The notes beneath the pieces were generated by a model, which saw nothing but the letters and a program-made list of their open reading frames with translations, was not told the origin of the DNA and did no database searches. Shown piece after piece: positions 34,901-45,480 of a stretch of DNA of 64,000 nucleotides. Source of the DNA: Syngnathus acus (lineage: Eukaryota > Chordata > Actinopteri > Syngnathiformes > Syngnathidae); NCBI RefSeq assembly GCF_901709675.1, contig NC_051095.1, positions 6,911,956 to 6,975,955 of the forward strand. The letters run 5' to 3'. A program made the position numbers and the translations under genes. Positions within the stretch are counted from its first letter, which is position 1. Each line of letters begins with the position of its first letter.

Positions 34901-36172
34901 GGCGCTTATTTTCCTGGCGGGAAGCTCCTCTACCTGATTAGCCGGCACAAGACCTGCTGGGAAGATCACGGGAACGCACCCACACATGTGCACACGCAAA
35001 GTTTGTGATATCAGGCAGCCTCGGGAACTTCTGTTCTGCATGTACAGTCAGTCGGCCCTTGCTTTCTTTTATCCGACACATTATTTGCGATATTGCAAGA
35101 TATTGTTTCTATTCTTTTTTTTGTAACTTCCCACACCCTGTTTTTTTACATTTTCATTTACCCAACTCATTTGCCGTCACTGACAACTTGAATCCTTTTT
35201 TTTTTCTGTTGACATAAATCATCAAAAAGAATAATGTCTACTCTGGTTCAACTTATATTAAGAAGGGATTTGTTTGCAGGTAATACCTGTCAAAAAGGTC
35301 AAAGGAATGGCAATTATGGGACAGATTTCCTGCCAAAATAAAACGAACAAATCCATTTAGTAAAGGGCATGAAGTCAACACGCTTTATTTGCTCTGCTCG
35401 GCCACACGTAGTGTAATGACGCCCCCGGGCTTTGACTTTGAACCATTTTATGGGTTTTGGTGTCGTCATGACATACATCCAATATCTCTAGGTTGACTTT
35501 AGCAGAGGGAAGACAACAAAGCACTGCTACCAACCCGATGTGACAGGGCCAAAAGGAAGAAGAAAAAAAAAAAGCAATGGCCTCATCTGCATATCTCATC
35601 ACCACCTCAGCGTCTGGCGTCTGGTCGAGAAGAGGCGAGGCTTTTAGTGAGCGGTCAGGTCGAGCGGAGCACCGGTCGTCGCCGACGCGCGCTGTAAATC
35701 TGCCGGCCTCCTCGCCGGCCGATCAATGGCGATCTGCGAGTGATGAATGAGAGCCCAATTCACTCCATCTTGAGAGGCTTATCAGCCAGTCAGCGATAGG
35801 TCGCCACGATAAAGCACGGCTTTCTTAATCGCGTCCTCCGCGTCAAAGTCATGTGACACTCAAGCAGCGGCAGGAGCGGCCACGGTGAGAAGACATATAA
35901 AATTTATGTCTGGTCCTTGGTGAAAGGTGTCCTTGTTTCTAGGTTGTATGACATTGTGGGTTCTAGAGTATAAAATGACTCTTTGGTGCAATGTCAGTCC
36001 TCAGGTGTTGTGAATTTCTGAAGGTTCTCTTTGTTGTAAGGGAGAGTAAGTTCTTGGGTGCGAAGTATCCAATGTCTCGGTGTGAGGTTAGTTTTAAGGT
36101 GTCGTTGGTATGTGGTGGTATTTTAGTCAAGTCAAGCAAAGTCAAGAAACCAGCCAGTAATAGGCCATAAAC
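31911..36172. other. Unique non-coding DNA, 4 kb without a recognisable repeat
   Basis: This is the longest stretch of the window with neither a motif tract nor a transposon. GC-richer blocks at 33160-33440 and 35600-35730 are CpG-dense. A PBX-MEIS type site lies at 32418-32427. Frames up to 147 codons (34598-35041, minus strand) have no domain motif. Confidence 0.45.
32418..32427 (+). promoter_or_regulatory. PBX-MEIS/PREP composite site
   Basis: TGATTGACAG is the consensus heterodimer site for PBX with MEIS or PREP proteins. Two further copies stand as an inverted pair at 62102-62161. Function is an inference. Confidence 0.4.
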
Positions 36173-36502
36173 CAGGGGTGTCAAACTCATTTTTTTCACG
36201 GGCCGCATTGTAGTCATAGTTTCTTTCGGAGGGCCACTATGACTGTCAACCTAAATAAATGTATGAGCACCTCATATTATATACAGTATAAGCTACGAAA
36301 CAAACTGACAAATAACTCGATTTCAAATCAAACGAGTAAAAACTGGTGAAATATTTAAAAAAAAAAGATTTTATTAAAAGTGAAGACAATTTGCGATTCT
36401 AGTAATGACACACGAATTTGATGCACAATTTGTCTTCGCGGGCCACATAAAATGATGTGGCGGGCCGTATCTGGCCCCCGGGCCTTGAGTTTGACACCTG
36501 TG
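36173..36502 (+). mobile_element. Non-autonomous hAT element, copy 3 of 3
   Basis: It has the same ends and interior as 11046-11367 and 26161-26484. The flanks CCATAAAC at 36165-36172 and 36503-36510 are an exact 8-bp target duplication. It is 330 bp with no transposase. High similarity between copies and an intact duplication suggest fairly recent insertion. Confidence 0.93.
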
Positions 36503-36510
36503 CCATAAAC

Positions 36511-37479
36511 AGTCAAGAACTACATAAAACTAAAGTCAGGACTGTCAAATAGCAACTCAAGTCAACAGCCACTAAAAAAACAAGTTCATGTATAGAGACT
36601 GTTAAATGACCTTAACTTTATTTTGATTTATTATTATTTTTTTTGGTCTGCGGCTACAGATTAATACCCCCCATCAAGAAAAATATGGACTTTGACTATC
36701 ATATATGAAATGCTCGAGTCAAAGGTTGTTTTTGCTGTCCCCAGCATGCAGGCTCCACTGTGACTATCTTTAGTCTCTTTAAAATAGTGCTGATATGCAT
36801 ACAAAAACGATGTCTGTACTCCCACTTCCTGTCTGCGAGGGCTGCTGACTCCCGCTGGCATTTTCCCGCCGTCACACTGTTCTTTGTTCGCCGTCGACTC
36901 ACCTCGGGCTGCTCCATCCTCGACAACTCAGCTAAGCTCGCTTCTTTGCCGGCTGGCTGCGTTCGAGTCGACGCCTCCCGTCATCGTGGACGAGTTGGGC
37001 GGACGTTATTGGGGAACGGGAGAGAAATGATTTGCCGCTAACTTGGGTGTGACATTGATTTGTTCGCCTGTTAAAATGAGCACGTTAAGTAAATATAGAT
37101 ATTTTTCTTCGTTCCACTTGACGCTGCATTTTTGTAGAGCGTACAATTTGATATCTGGAAGTGTATAAATATGGCTGCATATTGCTGTGTTGTCTTACTG
37201 CTAATTTTGCACACTGGTATTGCTTAAGACTGACTATGAAAAAAATAACTTCATTATTTCCTCTTTTGTAGCGAGCTTATTCAGGGCTAGAATCAACATT
37301 AGCATCTGGTCTTTGATCTTTTTTTAAGAACAAAAGCCCAGACTTGAAGCTGGAAAAACTTGCAGCACAAAACTATTATTTCACAGGAAGTAAAACCAGT
37401 TCACGAACCCTTTCAATTACCAAGTATAAAAATCAAGTCGCACGTATAATATAAGCTTAAAAACTAGCATCGAGATCTG
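36511..37479. other. Unique non-coding DNA
   Basis: No gene or repeat family was recognised. 'agtcaagaac', 'gtcaggactgtc' and 'actcaagtcaac' at 36510-36570 hint at a very short motif tract. Confidence 0.45.
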
Positions 37480-37870
37480 TCCAAAAACAAGTTGGAAACC
37501 AGAAAGAAGGTGGTTCTTGACAGTTTGTTTTTTTTAAGCTGGTTTTCTTTCTTGGGTCTTGATTTTTTTTTGTGTGTCTGATTTGTAACTTCATGTTTCT
37601 TTGAATAGTTCTTGACATGATTTGTCACAGGACTCTTGACATGGTTCTTCAATTGATGTTTCGGTCTTTGACAATGCGGTTCTTCGTTTTTGATACGGTT
37701 CTCGTCTTAGATATTATCCGATGTAGCTCTTGACTATTACTTTTAAAGTCAGCTTAGCATTCTTCATTCTGTTTTTGATTTTGTTTAACGCTTAGTACTT
37801 TGTTTCTTGACATTTTTTAAAATGGTCCTTGACTTAGTACTTGACTTAGAAATTGACTAGATAAAAAAAA
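37480..37870. repeat. Degenerate tract, GTTCTTGACATGGTTCTTGA motif
   Basis: 'ggttcttgacag', 'gggtcttgattt', 'agttcttgacatga', 'gactcttgacatggttctt', 'ggtctttgacaatgcggttcttc', 'gatacggttctcg', 'gctcttgac' and 'ggtccttgac' recur at 20-40-bp spacing. A decayed short-unit tract of about 390 bp. Confidence 0.5.
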
Positions 37871-38224
37871 AACAGTAGTTTTGAAAAACAGTTGGGAATG
37901 TGAACATTCATTCATATATGATGTAGTTTAACATTTCAAGTGGATGGTTTTGCTGTGCTAGCAATTTTAAAGCGGAACTGGTTGTGTTGCATTGGTTAGC
38001 CTTCACACTAGTTGGACAACGAGCCACAGTCTGAGTTAGCAAACAATAGTAAATATTTATACATATTGTATGTAGACTATAATATGTCTTATTTCACTGG
38101 TTGTTCCCAGCTGGGCAAAAAAACACGAGACGGTAAATGGGAATATTTTTTTCCCGTTCCGTGATGTGCTTGGAGAACAGATAACGGACAGGCAGGCGGG
38201 ATAAGTGGCAGCGCAGAGGTAAAC
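37871..38224. other. Unique AT-rich DNA
   Basis: Nothing recognised. Confidence 0.5.
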
Positions 38225-38525
38225 TTTCATCCGTGGGTCTTTTGTGTCCGAGACAATGCGGGAGGCGAACGGAGCAAAGTCGGAGAAGCGAGATTAGCGG
38301 CGGCGGCGAGCGAACATCTGGCGGCGACAGATATGCTGCCTCAGACCTCAGCGCAACCCCGGCGGGTAAACAAACCCACCGCAGTTCCGTGTTGATTTAT
38401 GGCCGGATGCGCGGCCATTATTGGTGAAAACGCGCGCGTGGGTCTTTGTCAGCGTGTCGTTGCGACTCGACAGGCGAGTAGAACGCGGCCCCTGTAAATC
38501 AGGGGCGGCGAAGAGATGACGGGCT
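38225..38525. promoter_or_regulatory. Small CpG-island-like block
   Basis: I count by hand about 35 CpG dinucleotides in roughly 275 bp (38249-38522), far above the AT-rich flanks. The words include GCGGCGGCGGCGAGCG and ACGCGCGCG. An inverted repeat GCCCCTG-TAAAT-CAGGGGC sits at 38488-38506. This could be a promoter or a conserved enhancer. No adjoining exon, splice donor with a convincing frame or TATA element was found. Confidence 0.4.
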
Positions 38526-39230
38526 TGGTCCCAGACATTCATCATCGCACGTGTCTATATGGGGGCGTTTTCACCGTTTTTTAATGTGAGCGCACCAACT
38601 CTGCCTTTTATTGATGCCACATTTCTGTAAGGGTGCATCCAACAAAGAAACACAAGAAACACAAGCGTGATCCAGCCAGCTGCCACCAAGCTATACAAAT
38701 TCACTTCTAAGCGTATACATATATTGTGTTTTCAACAAAATGCAACTTTATTTACAATTTCATAAAGACAGTTTGGTGCGCAGTCTCTCACGATGTGCGG
38801 AGTTTGCCCGGTACAGGCAGTACCATGTCAATCAAGAACCACACTAAGTTAATAAAACATCCAACAACGTGAAAAACATAAAAAAGCAATTGACTAAGCA
38901 CAGTGCTGTCTTGAAATCCCATTTTCAAATGAGCGCTTTGCTGATTTTTTAATAATAAAAAAAAAAAGTCTTTGTGTGGTACAAAGGGCTCGCATTGGCC
39001 GCTATTATTTCACAGCTCACAAGTTTTGTACTCTTCTTCCCGCCGCCCACTCGTCCCCGGGGTCCTCCAGGCCTCCTCCTCCTCCCGCGTCCCCCACCAG
39101 GCCATCTCCGAGGACTCCCCAGCGAATCCGCCAATTAGCCCTGGACCCCCCTGGCCCTCGGAGAAGTGGAGCGAGGCGGGCAGATCCGGTCGTGACGTCC
39201 CCCGCCGCCGACACGTAGAGGAGAGGATAA
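38526..39230. other. Unique DNA; GC-rich pyrimidine block at 39035-39230
   Basis: No gene was recognised. The block 39035-39230 is C-rich ('ctcctcctcctcccgcg') and contains the CRE-like word TGACGTC near 39193. Open frames on both strands there are Pro/Ser/Arg-rich compositional artefacts. Confidence 0.4.
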
Positions 39231-39288
39231 TGTGCGACCCCTTTATAAAACGTGACCCCCTTTTAATGGATGACCCCCTTTTTACCTA
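39231..39288. repeat. Three-copy ~18-bp tandem, GTGACCCCCTTTTAA
   Basis: 'gcgacccctttataaaac', 'gtgacccccttttaatg' and 'gatgaccccctttttacc' are three head-to-tail copies with small changes. This is a young, short minisatellite next to the GC-rich block. Confidence 0.75.
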
Positions 39289-39419
39289 TGTCATCTCTAA
39301 AGCGCTTGGAATCAATTGAGGCAGAGAGAGCAGCTGTCTTGTTACAGAAAACACCTCCGCGTAGATAATGAGCCGCATGCTGCTTCACCTCATCTCAAGC
39401 ATAACGCCATCGGCCGTAT

Positions 39420-39650
39420 TGATCTTTGTATACAATATATAAGGTCAAGTCACTATAGTATATAATATACTGTTGATGCTGGAATGTCTATTGACTTTTA
39501 GTGTTCTCAATTGTAGAGCCTATAGATCTTTATATGATATAATAGTTTTTATTATATCATATCATATATCTCATATCATATTATGTACTGTATCATAATG
39601 CAGCGTACCCTATTGTATATTGTATATCATGTAATATATTTTATATTTTT
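39420..39650. repeat. AT-rich TATATC-type low-complexity stretch with hairpin
   Basis: 'tatcatatcatatatctcatatcatatt'-like words dominate. ATATGATATAAT (39532-39543) and ATTATATCATAT (39551-39562) form a 12-bp stem with a 7-nt loop. It abuts the SINE start at 39651. Confidence 0.7.
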
Positions 39651-39948
39651 AGTGGTCTGGTTAGCAAGTCCACCTCACAGAGGTTGTGTGTTCGAATCCA
39701 CCTCTGCCTTCCTGTGTGGAGTTTGCGTGTTCTCCTCTTGCTTACACGGGTTTTCTCCCGCATTCCAAAAAACCTGCACGGTAGGCCAATTGACCAAATC
39801 AAATTTACCAATAGGTGTGAGTGTAAGGGCGATTGGTTGTTCGTCTCTGAGTGCCCTGCAGTTGGCCGGCAAACAGTTCAGAATGTCCCCCCGCTTATTG
39901 CCTCGTGACCCTTGTGAGGAAAAAGCAGTTCAGATAATGGATGGATGC
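39651..39948 (+). mobile_element. tRNA-derived SINE with ATGG tail
   Basis: The start 'agtggtctggttagcaag' gives a pol III A-box-like element, and 'gtgttcgaatccacc' near 39690 is a B box (GTTCGAATCC). The body phrases 'ttcctgtgtggagtttgcgtgttctcc', 'gcattccaaaaaacctgca' and 'gcagttggccggc' and the end 'ggatggatg' belong to a repeat extremely common in percomorph fish. Compared with the familiar form it lacks the 'ctccggtttcctccc' part and the 'agctgggataggctcc' part, so it carries internal deletions. It is transcriptionally dead or weak; mobility would have needed LINE machinery. Confidence 0.85.
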
Positions 39949-41739
39949 ATTATAAAAGAGAGTGAGAGAGAAAGAGAGAAGAAAAAAATAAGAATTCAGA
40001 CACAGCGGCTTTGTTTTGTACATGATGTATTTTCCTCAATTTATTCGTCAGTCAGCAGCCTAGCTGGCAGTGCCGACTCTTGACGTCCTGCTCAGGGTCT
40101 GAAGGTTAATACAGCGACTCGTTCCTGTCCGCTTGTCTAGTGATGGGGACGCCACTGATGGCGGCCTCAGTGGCGGCCTTTTGTCCCACCGTGGCGAGTG
40201 ACAGGAAGTAGTGATTGGCTGCTGTTAGCTGCCACACGCGCTGATACGCTGACAAAAGGACACACATGCACAACATGAACATCAGCGAATGGCCACCGTT
40301 TTATCTGATAGACGAGCGCTCTCCGTGCGGGTGGGTGGTGGCAAAAGGGGCGGGGCTAGATGAAACAAATCGTCTAAAAATGTCACCCGGCTTGTGCAGC
40401 ATGCCTGAGGCATTGTGATAACGTGTACGGGTGGATTAAAACCACAACAATGATTAGACCTAGATTGACAGTTTTACGTTGACCTTCACCTTACACATCA
40501 CATAACACATGCTAATCTATGGTGGCTTTACCAACCAACCAACCAACCAACCAACCAACCATGATAATAATCAAATTTTCTAGTGAATTATTTCCCAAAG
40601 TAAAGAATTAGTTATCAAATTATCAAGATAACTTGTGAAATAATTCTTCGTGTGATTAAGTGTGTACATTTTCATTAGTTCAATCTTTTCACACAAATAA
40701 ATAATATTATTACAAATTAATGAAGAAAATAGCTAACTTAATTTACATACTTACTACGTATTTTTTTTTATCCTAGTTCCCAACTCTACAGGGAATTAAC
40801 AAGGTAACTAACAAACTAACTCAGTAACTGATGACTTAACGACTAAGTGCTAGTCAGATGATGGTCTTTGCCAATTTTCGAGGAGAATCAAGGAAAATGA
40901 ACAGGGTCCAAATTGGTCTACCTGGTTAATCTTTTGACTGTGAACGCGTCAAAGGGACGGAAGACAACGTTCGCGCATGTACGAGATGAAAACAAAACAA
41001 TGGAGCAAACCATTGCTGTCAGATGAGAAGAAGAAAGGAGATTGTTTTTTTTGGGAGCAGTAGCTGGAGGCCTCCTCTCATCTCCCCCACGTGCCCCGCC
41101 CCCTTCTTTTTTTTCAATGTTTGCAGTCCCACTCAACGCATACTCGACACACTCGACGTGCTTCACGCTGCATCAAAAATTGAAAGTGCTCTTTTGTGTC
41201 ACTGCTGCATTTTGAGGACACACACACACACACACACTGGCCATGGATGAGAAAGCGTCAGTTATTTTGTTGATTTTTTTTATTTGTTTTTTGGAATTTT
41301 GGGAAAGTTGATAAAACAGAAGCACAGGAAAATAATCAGGTGCCGCTTTACACTCTGCATGCACTGTCACATGACAACTAAAAATACACATCAAATCATC
41401 TTCAGCATAGCTAAGAACCGTCAAAAACCCAAAGTATCAGCGGGAAAAGTTTGTTAAAAAAAAAAGATTACCTATCACTTTAAAATAGCTGCAAAAGAAA
41501 GAGGTGTTGGCTGTTGTTACTTTACAGTTTTTATCGATTGCTTTGACCTGTTTGGCTTCATCGTCACCATTTCAGCAGTCCAGAAGGTCCCATTGTCATT
41601 GGATTGACACAATATAAAAATCTCTATATATTTGTCAAAATATGACTTGAGAAAGTCACAAAAGCTGCAATAATGCTGCGTTGTCTAATGAAGTGATGGA
41701 AGGCACACTTCAAGTCCATCAAACCTTGTGCGTATCAGG
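39949..41739. other. Unique non-coding DNA with short simple repeats
   Basis: No gene was recognised. It holds (CCAA)n at 40530-40560, a (CA)n run at 41219-41238, and a faint 'aactaac/gactaac' rhythm at 40795-40850. Confidence 0.45.
40530..40560. repeat. (CCAA)n microsatellite
   Basis: About seven perfect CCAA units. Confidence 0.9.
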
Positions 41740-42085
41740 CTGGCTGCGTTGCCATGGCAACCCCACCGGGTGCAAAAGGACAAAAGGGAGAGCATAGTTT
41801 AGCTTTGGATGGCGCAGCCGGATCATGCTGAAACTCGCCGACCGCTGAACCCGACCGCTGCACCGTGCCTCACCGCGCCGGCGGGGTTCCCGTGGCAACA
41901 GCATCCTTTGGTCTCTCTCTAATTCTGCAAGAGGAACAATTGGCACGAATCACCGCCGGGCTTCGGTGCGCTCGCACTTAAAAGCCACAAAGACCCTCGA
42001 GAGAGGCCGTCTCATTGGCCGGCAGTGGTCAGGTGACGCTGACATGCTGTCTGAGGGGTCGATGAGTCACGACCGCGCGTGTTTA
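41740..42085. promoter_or_regulatory. GC-rich block with perfect RFX X-box palindrome
   Basis: The block contains GTTGCCATGGCAAC at 41748-41761, a perfect 14-bp palindrome equal to the RFX consensus. A second half-site 'cgtggcaac' lies near 41891. 'gaccgctgaacccgaccgctgcaccgtgcc' and other CpG-dense sequence follow. A frame on the minus strand (41719-41946) has no domain. An RFX-responsive promoter or enhancer is the best guess, but no target gene is in view. Confidence 0.45.
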
Positions 42086-42114
42086 CGTTCGCAGATGTTG
42101 AACCAAGTTACAAA

Positions 42115-42370
42115 GTAGAGTTGAAAAACACTCTGAGGGTTTCAAGAATGGTTTTGAAGGCACGGTTATGGCTTCAAGCCAGAGTTGGACTTTAAAAACA
42201 ATCTTAGGCTTTCGATTTGAGGGTGGGTTTCAAAGTAGGGCCTCAAGGCAATATTTAAGATTTCATACTAAGGTGCTCGGGGTGTTCTCAAATCAATTTT
42301 GTTTCTTTGTTGTTGTTAGGCCAAACCACGGTCTTTGAAAGTAGGGTTTCAAGACATGGTTAGGGTTGAC
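42115..42370 (+). repeat. Degenerate tract, GGGTTTCAAG motif
   Basis: 'gagggtttcaagaatggttttgaaggcacggtta', 'gggtgggtttcaaagtagggcctcaaggca' and 'agggtttcaagacatggttagggtt' recur. The same vocabulary appears in reverse complement at 42830-43225. Confidence 0.5.
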
Positions 42371-42829
42371 ATATCTATGATGAGGAAGCCCAACAAAAAG
42401 ACTCAAGCTGCCATTTCCAAAAAGACACAGGACATCTGTCATTTTGATTTGAATCAGCCTTTTTAAGTTCATATCTCTGTGTCCTTCTCAAGATGGCTGC
42501 CATCGGCCGCTCGAGGACTCTCATGGCGCAACCCAACTTTACGTTCCTGGGTGCTCCAGAATCTTCTGTTGTTGATATCATTGCATCCATTCCACCTCAG
42601 CCCAAATGCAAATTCACGTGTGGAAGACAGAGAGAAAGATTAACCCGACTGACCCGGCGGGTTGGAAATCTATAAAGTGTTTGATGAGACGCTGGTTGGC
42701 AAGGCGATGACGAGGCTTTGGAAAAATGCGCACTGAATGTAAATAAGTCCAAATATGCAAACGCCTGCAAATCTTTTTATAGAACAAACTGCAAGGAAAG
42801 ATTTGCTCCTGACAACAAGGCTAGAACAT
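42371..42829. other. Spacer between oppositely oriented tracts, with a repeat fragment
   Basis: 42371-42500 resembles the AAAATGGCTGAC family ('acaaaaagactcaagc', 'aagacacaggacatctgtcattttg', compare 25218-25245). The remainder is unique and codes for nothing recognisable. Confidence 0.4.
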
Positions 42830-43225
42830 TTCATTTGTAACCGTCAACCTGGTTTGAACCTCACATTAAAAACTTCTAACATTTCATTTGAAACGCTAAC
42901 CCTGATTTGAACCCCAACCCAAGATTGAAACCTATTTTAAAACCTCTATTGTTATTCCTAAATCTATCTTGAAAATGAGTTAAGAACCTTAATTTGAAAC
43001 CCCATTCATGATTATAAGATTAATTTCAAAGACCAACTATCTTGAAACTCTGATTTGAATCAGTAACCTTAACAATTTGAAACGTGACTAGAAACCTTAA
43101 TGTGGAAACCTAACCTAGTCTATAACTATAATTTCATCCTGATTCAAATGTCTAAACCTGTTCCACTTTGAAACCTCGATTCTAACTCGAAATCGGAAGT
43201 GGAGCTTGAAACAGTAATTTGAAAG
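42830..43225 (-). repeat. Degenerate tract, AACCTTGATTTGAAACC motif
   Basis: 'cctggtttgaacctcac', 'catttgaaacgctaaccctgatttgaacccc', 'agattgaaaccta', 'accttaatttgaaacccc' and 'atttgaaacgtg' recur at about 20-40 bp. Read on the other strand this is GGTTTCAAAT..GGTT, the vocabulary of 42115-42370. Confidence 0.55.
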
Positions 43226-43599
43226 CTAACCCTCAGTGATGCGCCGACGGCGCCAGAGTATGTTTGCGCTTGCGCTGGTCTTTCGGTTCGCTAGATGTTA
43301 CATGCTTTGGCTCGGCAGATGGATCATTTATTTCCATCCGAAGCTGTTGTTCTCTCGCCTCCGGCGGCCCAGCGTCTTGGCAGCGCTTCCTCGCTTCTCG
43401 CCTTTGCTGCTGCCAAAATTTTTATACACTCCTTACAAAGCAATGATCAACCATCAAGATGATGGACCAACCGGCAGCCTGGCTCTCATCACGAATGTCC
43501 CTGGAGCTGGACGGCTTCGAATGATGCTGACCTGTTTCATCACCACTATGTTTTACTTTAGTCTGTGATTTTCAATGGTTTATTTAAAAACAACAACAA
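43226..43599. other. Unique GC-richer block
   Basis: A 110-codon frame at 43236-43568 shows no domain and no splice-like borders. It is hydrophobic by composition. I do not call it a gene. Confidence 0.4.
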
Positions 43600-44590
43600 A
43601 AATGATCCCAAATATTTTCTCATAAATCAAGTTTGGTCATAAATTGTGCTCGTAAATTTAAGTGTGGCTATAAATTGGGGCTGGTCATAAATATACAATG
43701 GTCATGAATTGCTAATGGTCATGGATGGTGATCATAAATTATAATATAGTCAAATGTGATTTTTGTGGTCACGATTTTAGCATTGTAAGAAATTGGTGAA
43801 AATTGTTATCTTGTTGATGTTCATAAATGTGGTGTGGCTCAAACTTGTATGTCTGTGTGTATGTATTTTGTTATGGTTATTAATAGTGATCATTAATTGC
43901 GGTCGTAAATTAGGGGTGATTTTTTAATTCAACCTGGTCATGAATTTAGCATGACCTTAACTTCTGTGATAATAAATTGTGCATTGCTTCAAGTTAGGAG
44001 TTTTCATTCATGGGGTGTGGCCATTCCTTGGGTTAGTAGAAATTAAACACTTTAATAAATTAGGTTTGCTCCAAAAGTGGAAGTTTGAGAAATAGTTGTG
44101 GTCATATAAAATTAGGTTGGTCATAAATTAAGTATGGTCATATTTTTTTTTTTCATAAAATGTGTGTTAATAAGCAGAAAATGGTATGCACTGATGGTGG
44201 TCATAAATCATTGATGGACATAAAACAAGAGCATTCAAAAACAGGGTGTGTTCATAAATTAAGCATTGACAAACATTGTTTACACTTATAATTGGGCTGT
44301 GGTTATGAAATGAGTTGGTATTAATGAAGCATCATCATAAATTAGAGGCTTTAACAAATAGTAGGGATCAAATTGAAGTGACCAATGCGATGTTTTCAGA
44401 AATTAGGTAGTGTGGTTATAAAATTTGTACATGTTAGGATTATGACTTTAGATGGTCATAAAATATGGGTGGCCATAAAGAAAACAGTCATAAATAAAAA
44501 AAATTATTGGAAGAGGTCATAAATTTAGTGTGGCCATTGGCGTGTTTTGGATGGTCATGATTTGGGGTGTGGTCATAAATCACACTTGTT
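43600..44590. repeat. Degenerate ~15-20-bp tract, GGTCATAAATTA motif
   Basis: More than 25 occurrences of 'gtcataaat', 'ggtcatgaat', 'ctataaatt', 'gtcgtaaatt' and similar words are spread over about 1 kb, for example near 43634, 43684, 44101, 44125, 44191, 44511 and 44571. Spacing is irregular, with 'gtgtgg' or 'ggtgtgg' often between. It is one of the strongest motif tracts in the window, yet no two units are equal. Confidence 0.7.
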
Positions 44591-45280
44591 CCTAAAATGG
44601 GTTATTGAGCATTGTTTTAGCTTCAGCATTAAGTCCAAGAAAGGCTTGAAGCTTTTGATTCGTACAGTACCACTTCCATGTATAGCGCACGTGTTTAAAT
44701 CGTTAGCTTTGACTTTCCGTCACTGAAGGAACACAAGAAGAACTCTGAGGATGGATGTGTTGCTGAGCTCAGTCTTTCCACTGAAGCACCAGGATGCTTA
44801 TTAGAACACCCAACTGAGCCTAAAAAGAGCTTTGTCATTACCACACGTGCACTTGCCCACACAAACAAGTGCTTTTCATCACTGGATGTGTAAGAAGAAG
44901 CCATTCGAATATGTGGGTCGGTCTTTCCACAAAGACGTTCATCACAGCAGGAGATGGTAGATGAAGATGAGGATACATGGATTGTGCAGATGTGCGTGGT
45001 TAGCTTAGTTTAGCCGCTGTGCCATGTTGACAGTTGGAACGACTGTGAATACACGGCATCCACGTCGAGACTTGCTTGGCTCTTTGTTGGTTTTTCATAA
45101 ACCGAAGAGAGCTAAGGGAAAAAATAGACGATAAAAAAAGACGAAATTCCGAAATGAATGCAGTTTTACGTATTTTCCTCATCTGACGACAACAATTTAT
45201 CACATTTTTGCAAGCGTTTTCCCGAAATTTCCCTTTTTAGTTGTTCCGCATTTTCTACGACAGAATTTATAAAATATAAT
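44591..45280. other. Unique non-coding DNA
   Basis: Nothing recognised. Confidence 0.5.
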
Positions 45281-45480
45281 TACCGTATTTTCCGCACTAT
45301 AAGGCGCACCGGGTTATAAGGCGCACCTTCAATGAACGGCCAATTTTAAAACTTTGTCCATATATAAGTCCATATATTTGGACACGCCTGCCGTAGTGGC
45401 TCAATATTGGTCATATACGTATAAGGCGCACCGGAATATAAGGCGCACTGTCGGCTTTTGAGAAAATGTGAGGTTTTTCT
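45281..45480 (+). mobile_element. TA-flanked GGCGCACC element, 3'-truncated copy
   Basis: It begins TACCGTATTTTCCGCACTAT, then has GGCGCACCGGGTTATAAGGC, 'gacacgcctgccgtagtgg' and 'ggcgcactgtcggcttttgag', colinear with 56733-57041. The right inverted end (CCTTATAGTG..CGGTA) is missing, so the copy is truncated or eroded after about 45480. It has no open frame. Confidence 0.8.

Noticed and set aside
34598-35041. 147-codon minus-strand frame
   Set aside because: No recognisable domain. Proline, leucine and glycine content follows local base composition and no initiation or splice context supports it.
39680-39710. tRNA-like B box (GTTCGAATCC)
   Set aside because: It is part of the SINE head. 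No cloverleaf with acceptor and anticodon stems can be folded, so it is not a tRNA gene.
39583-40083. 166-codon open frame, the longest in the window
   Set aside because: It runs through low-complexity AT DNA, the SINE body and a purine-rich stretch, so it is an artefact of the repeat.
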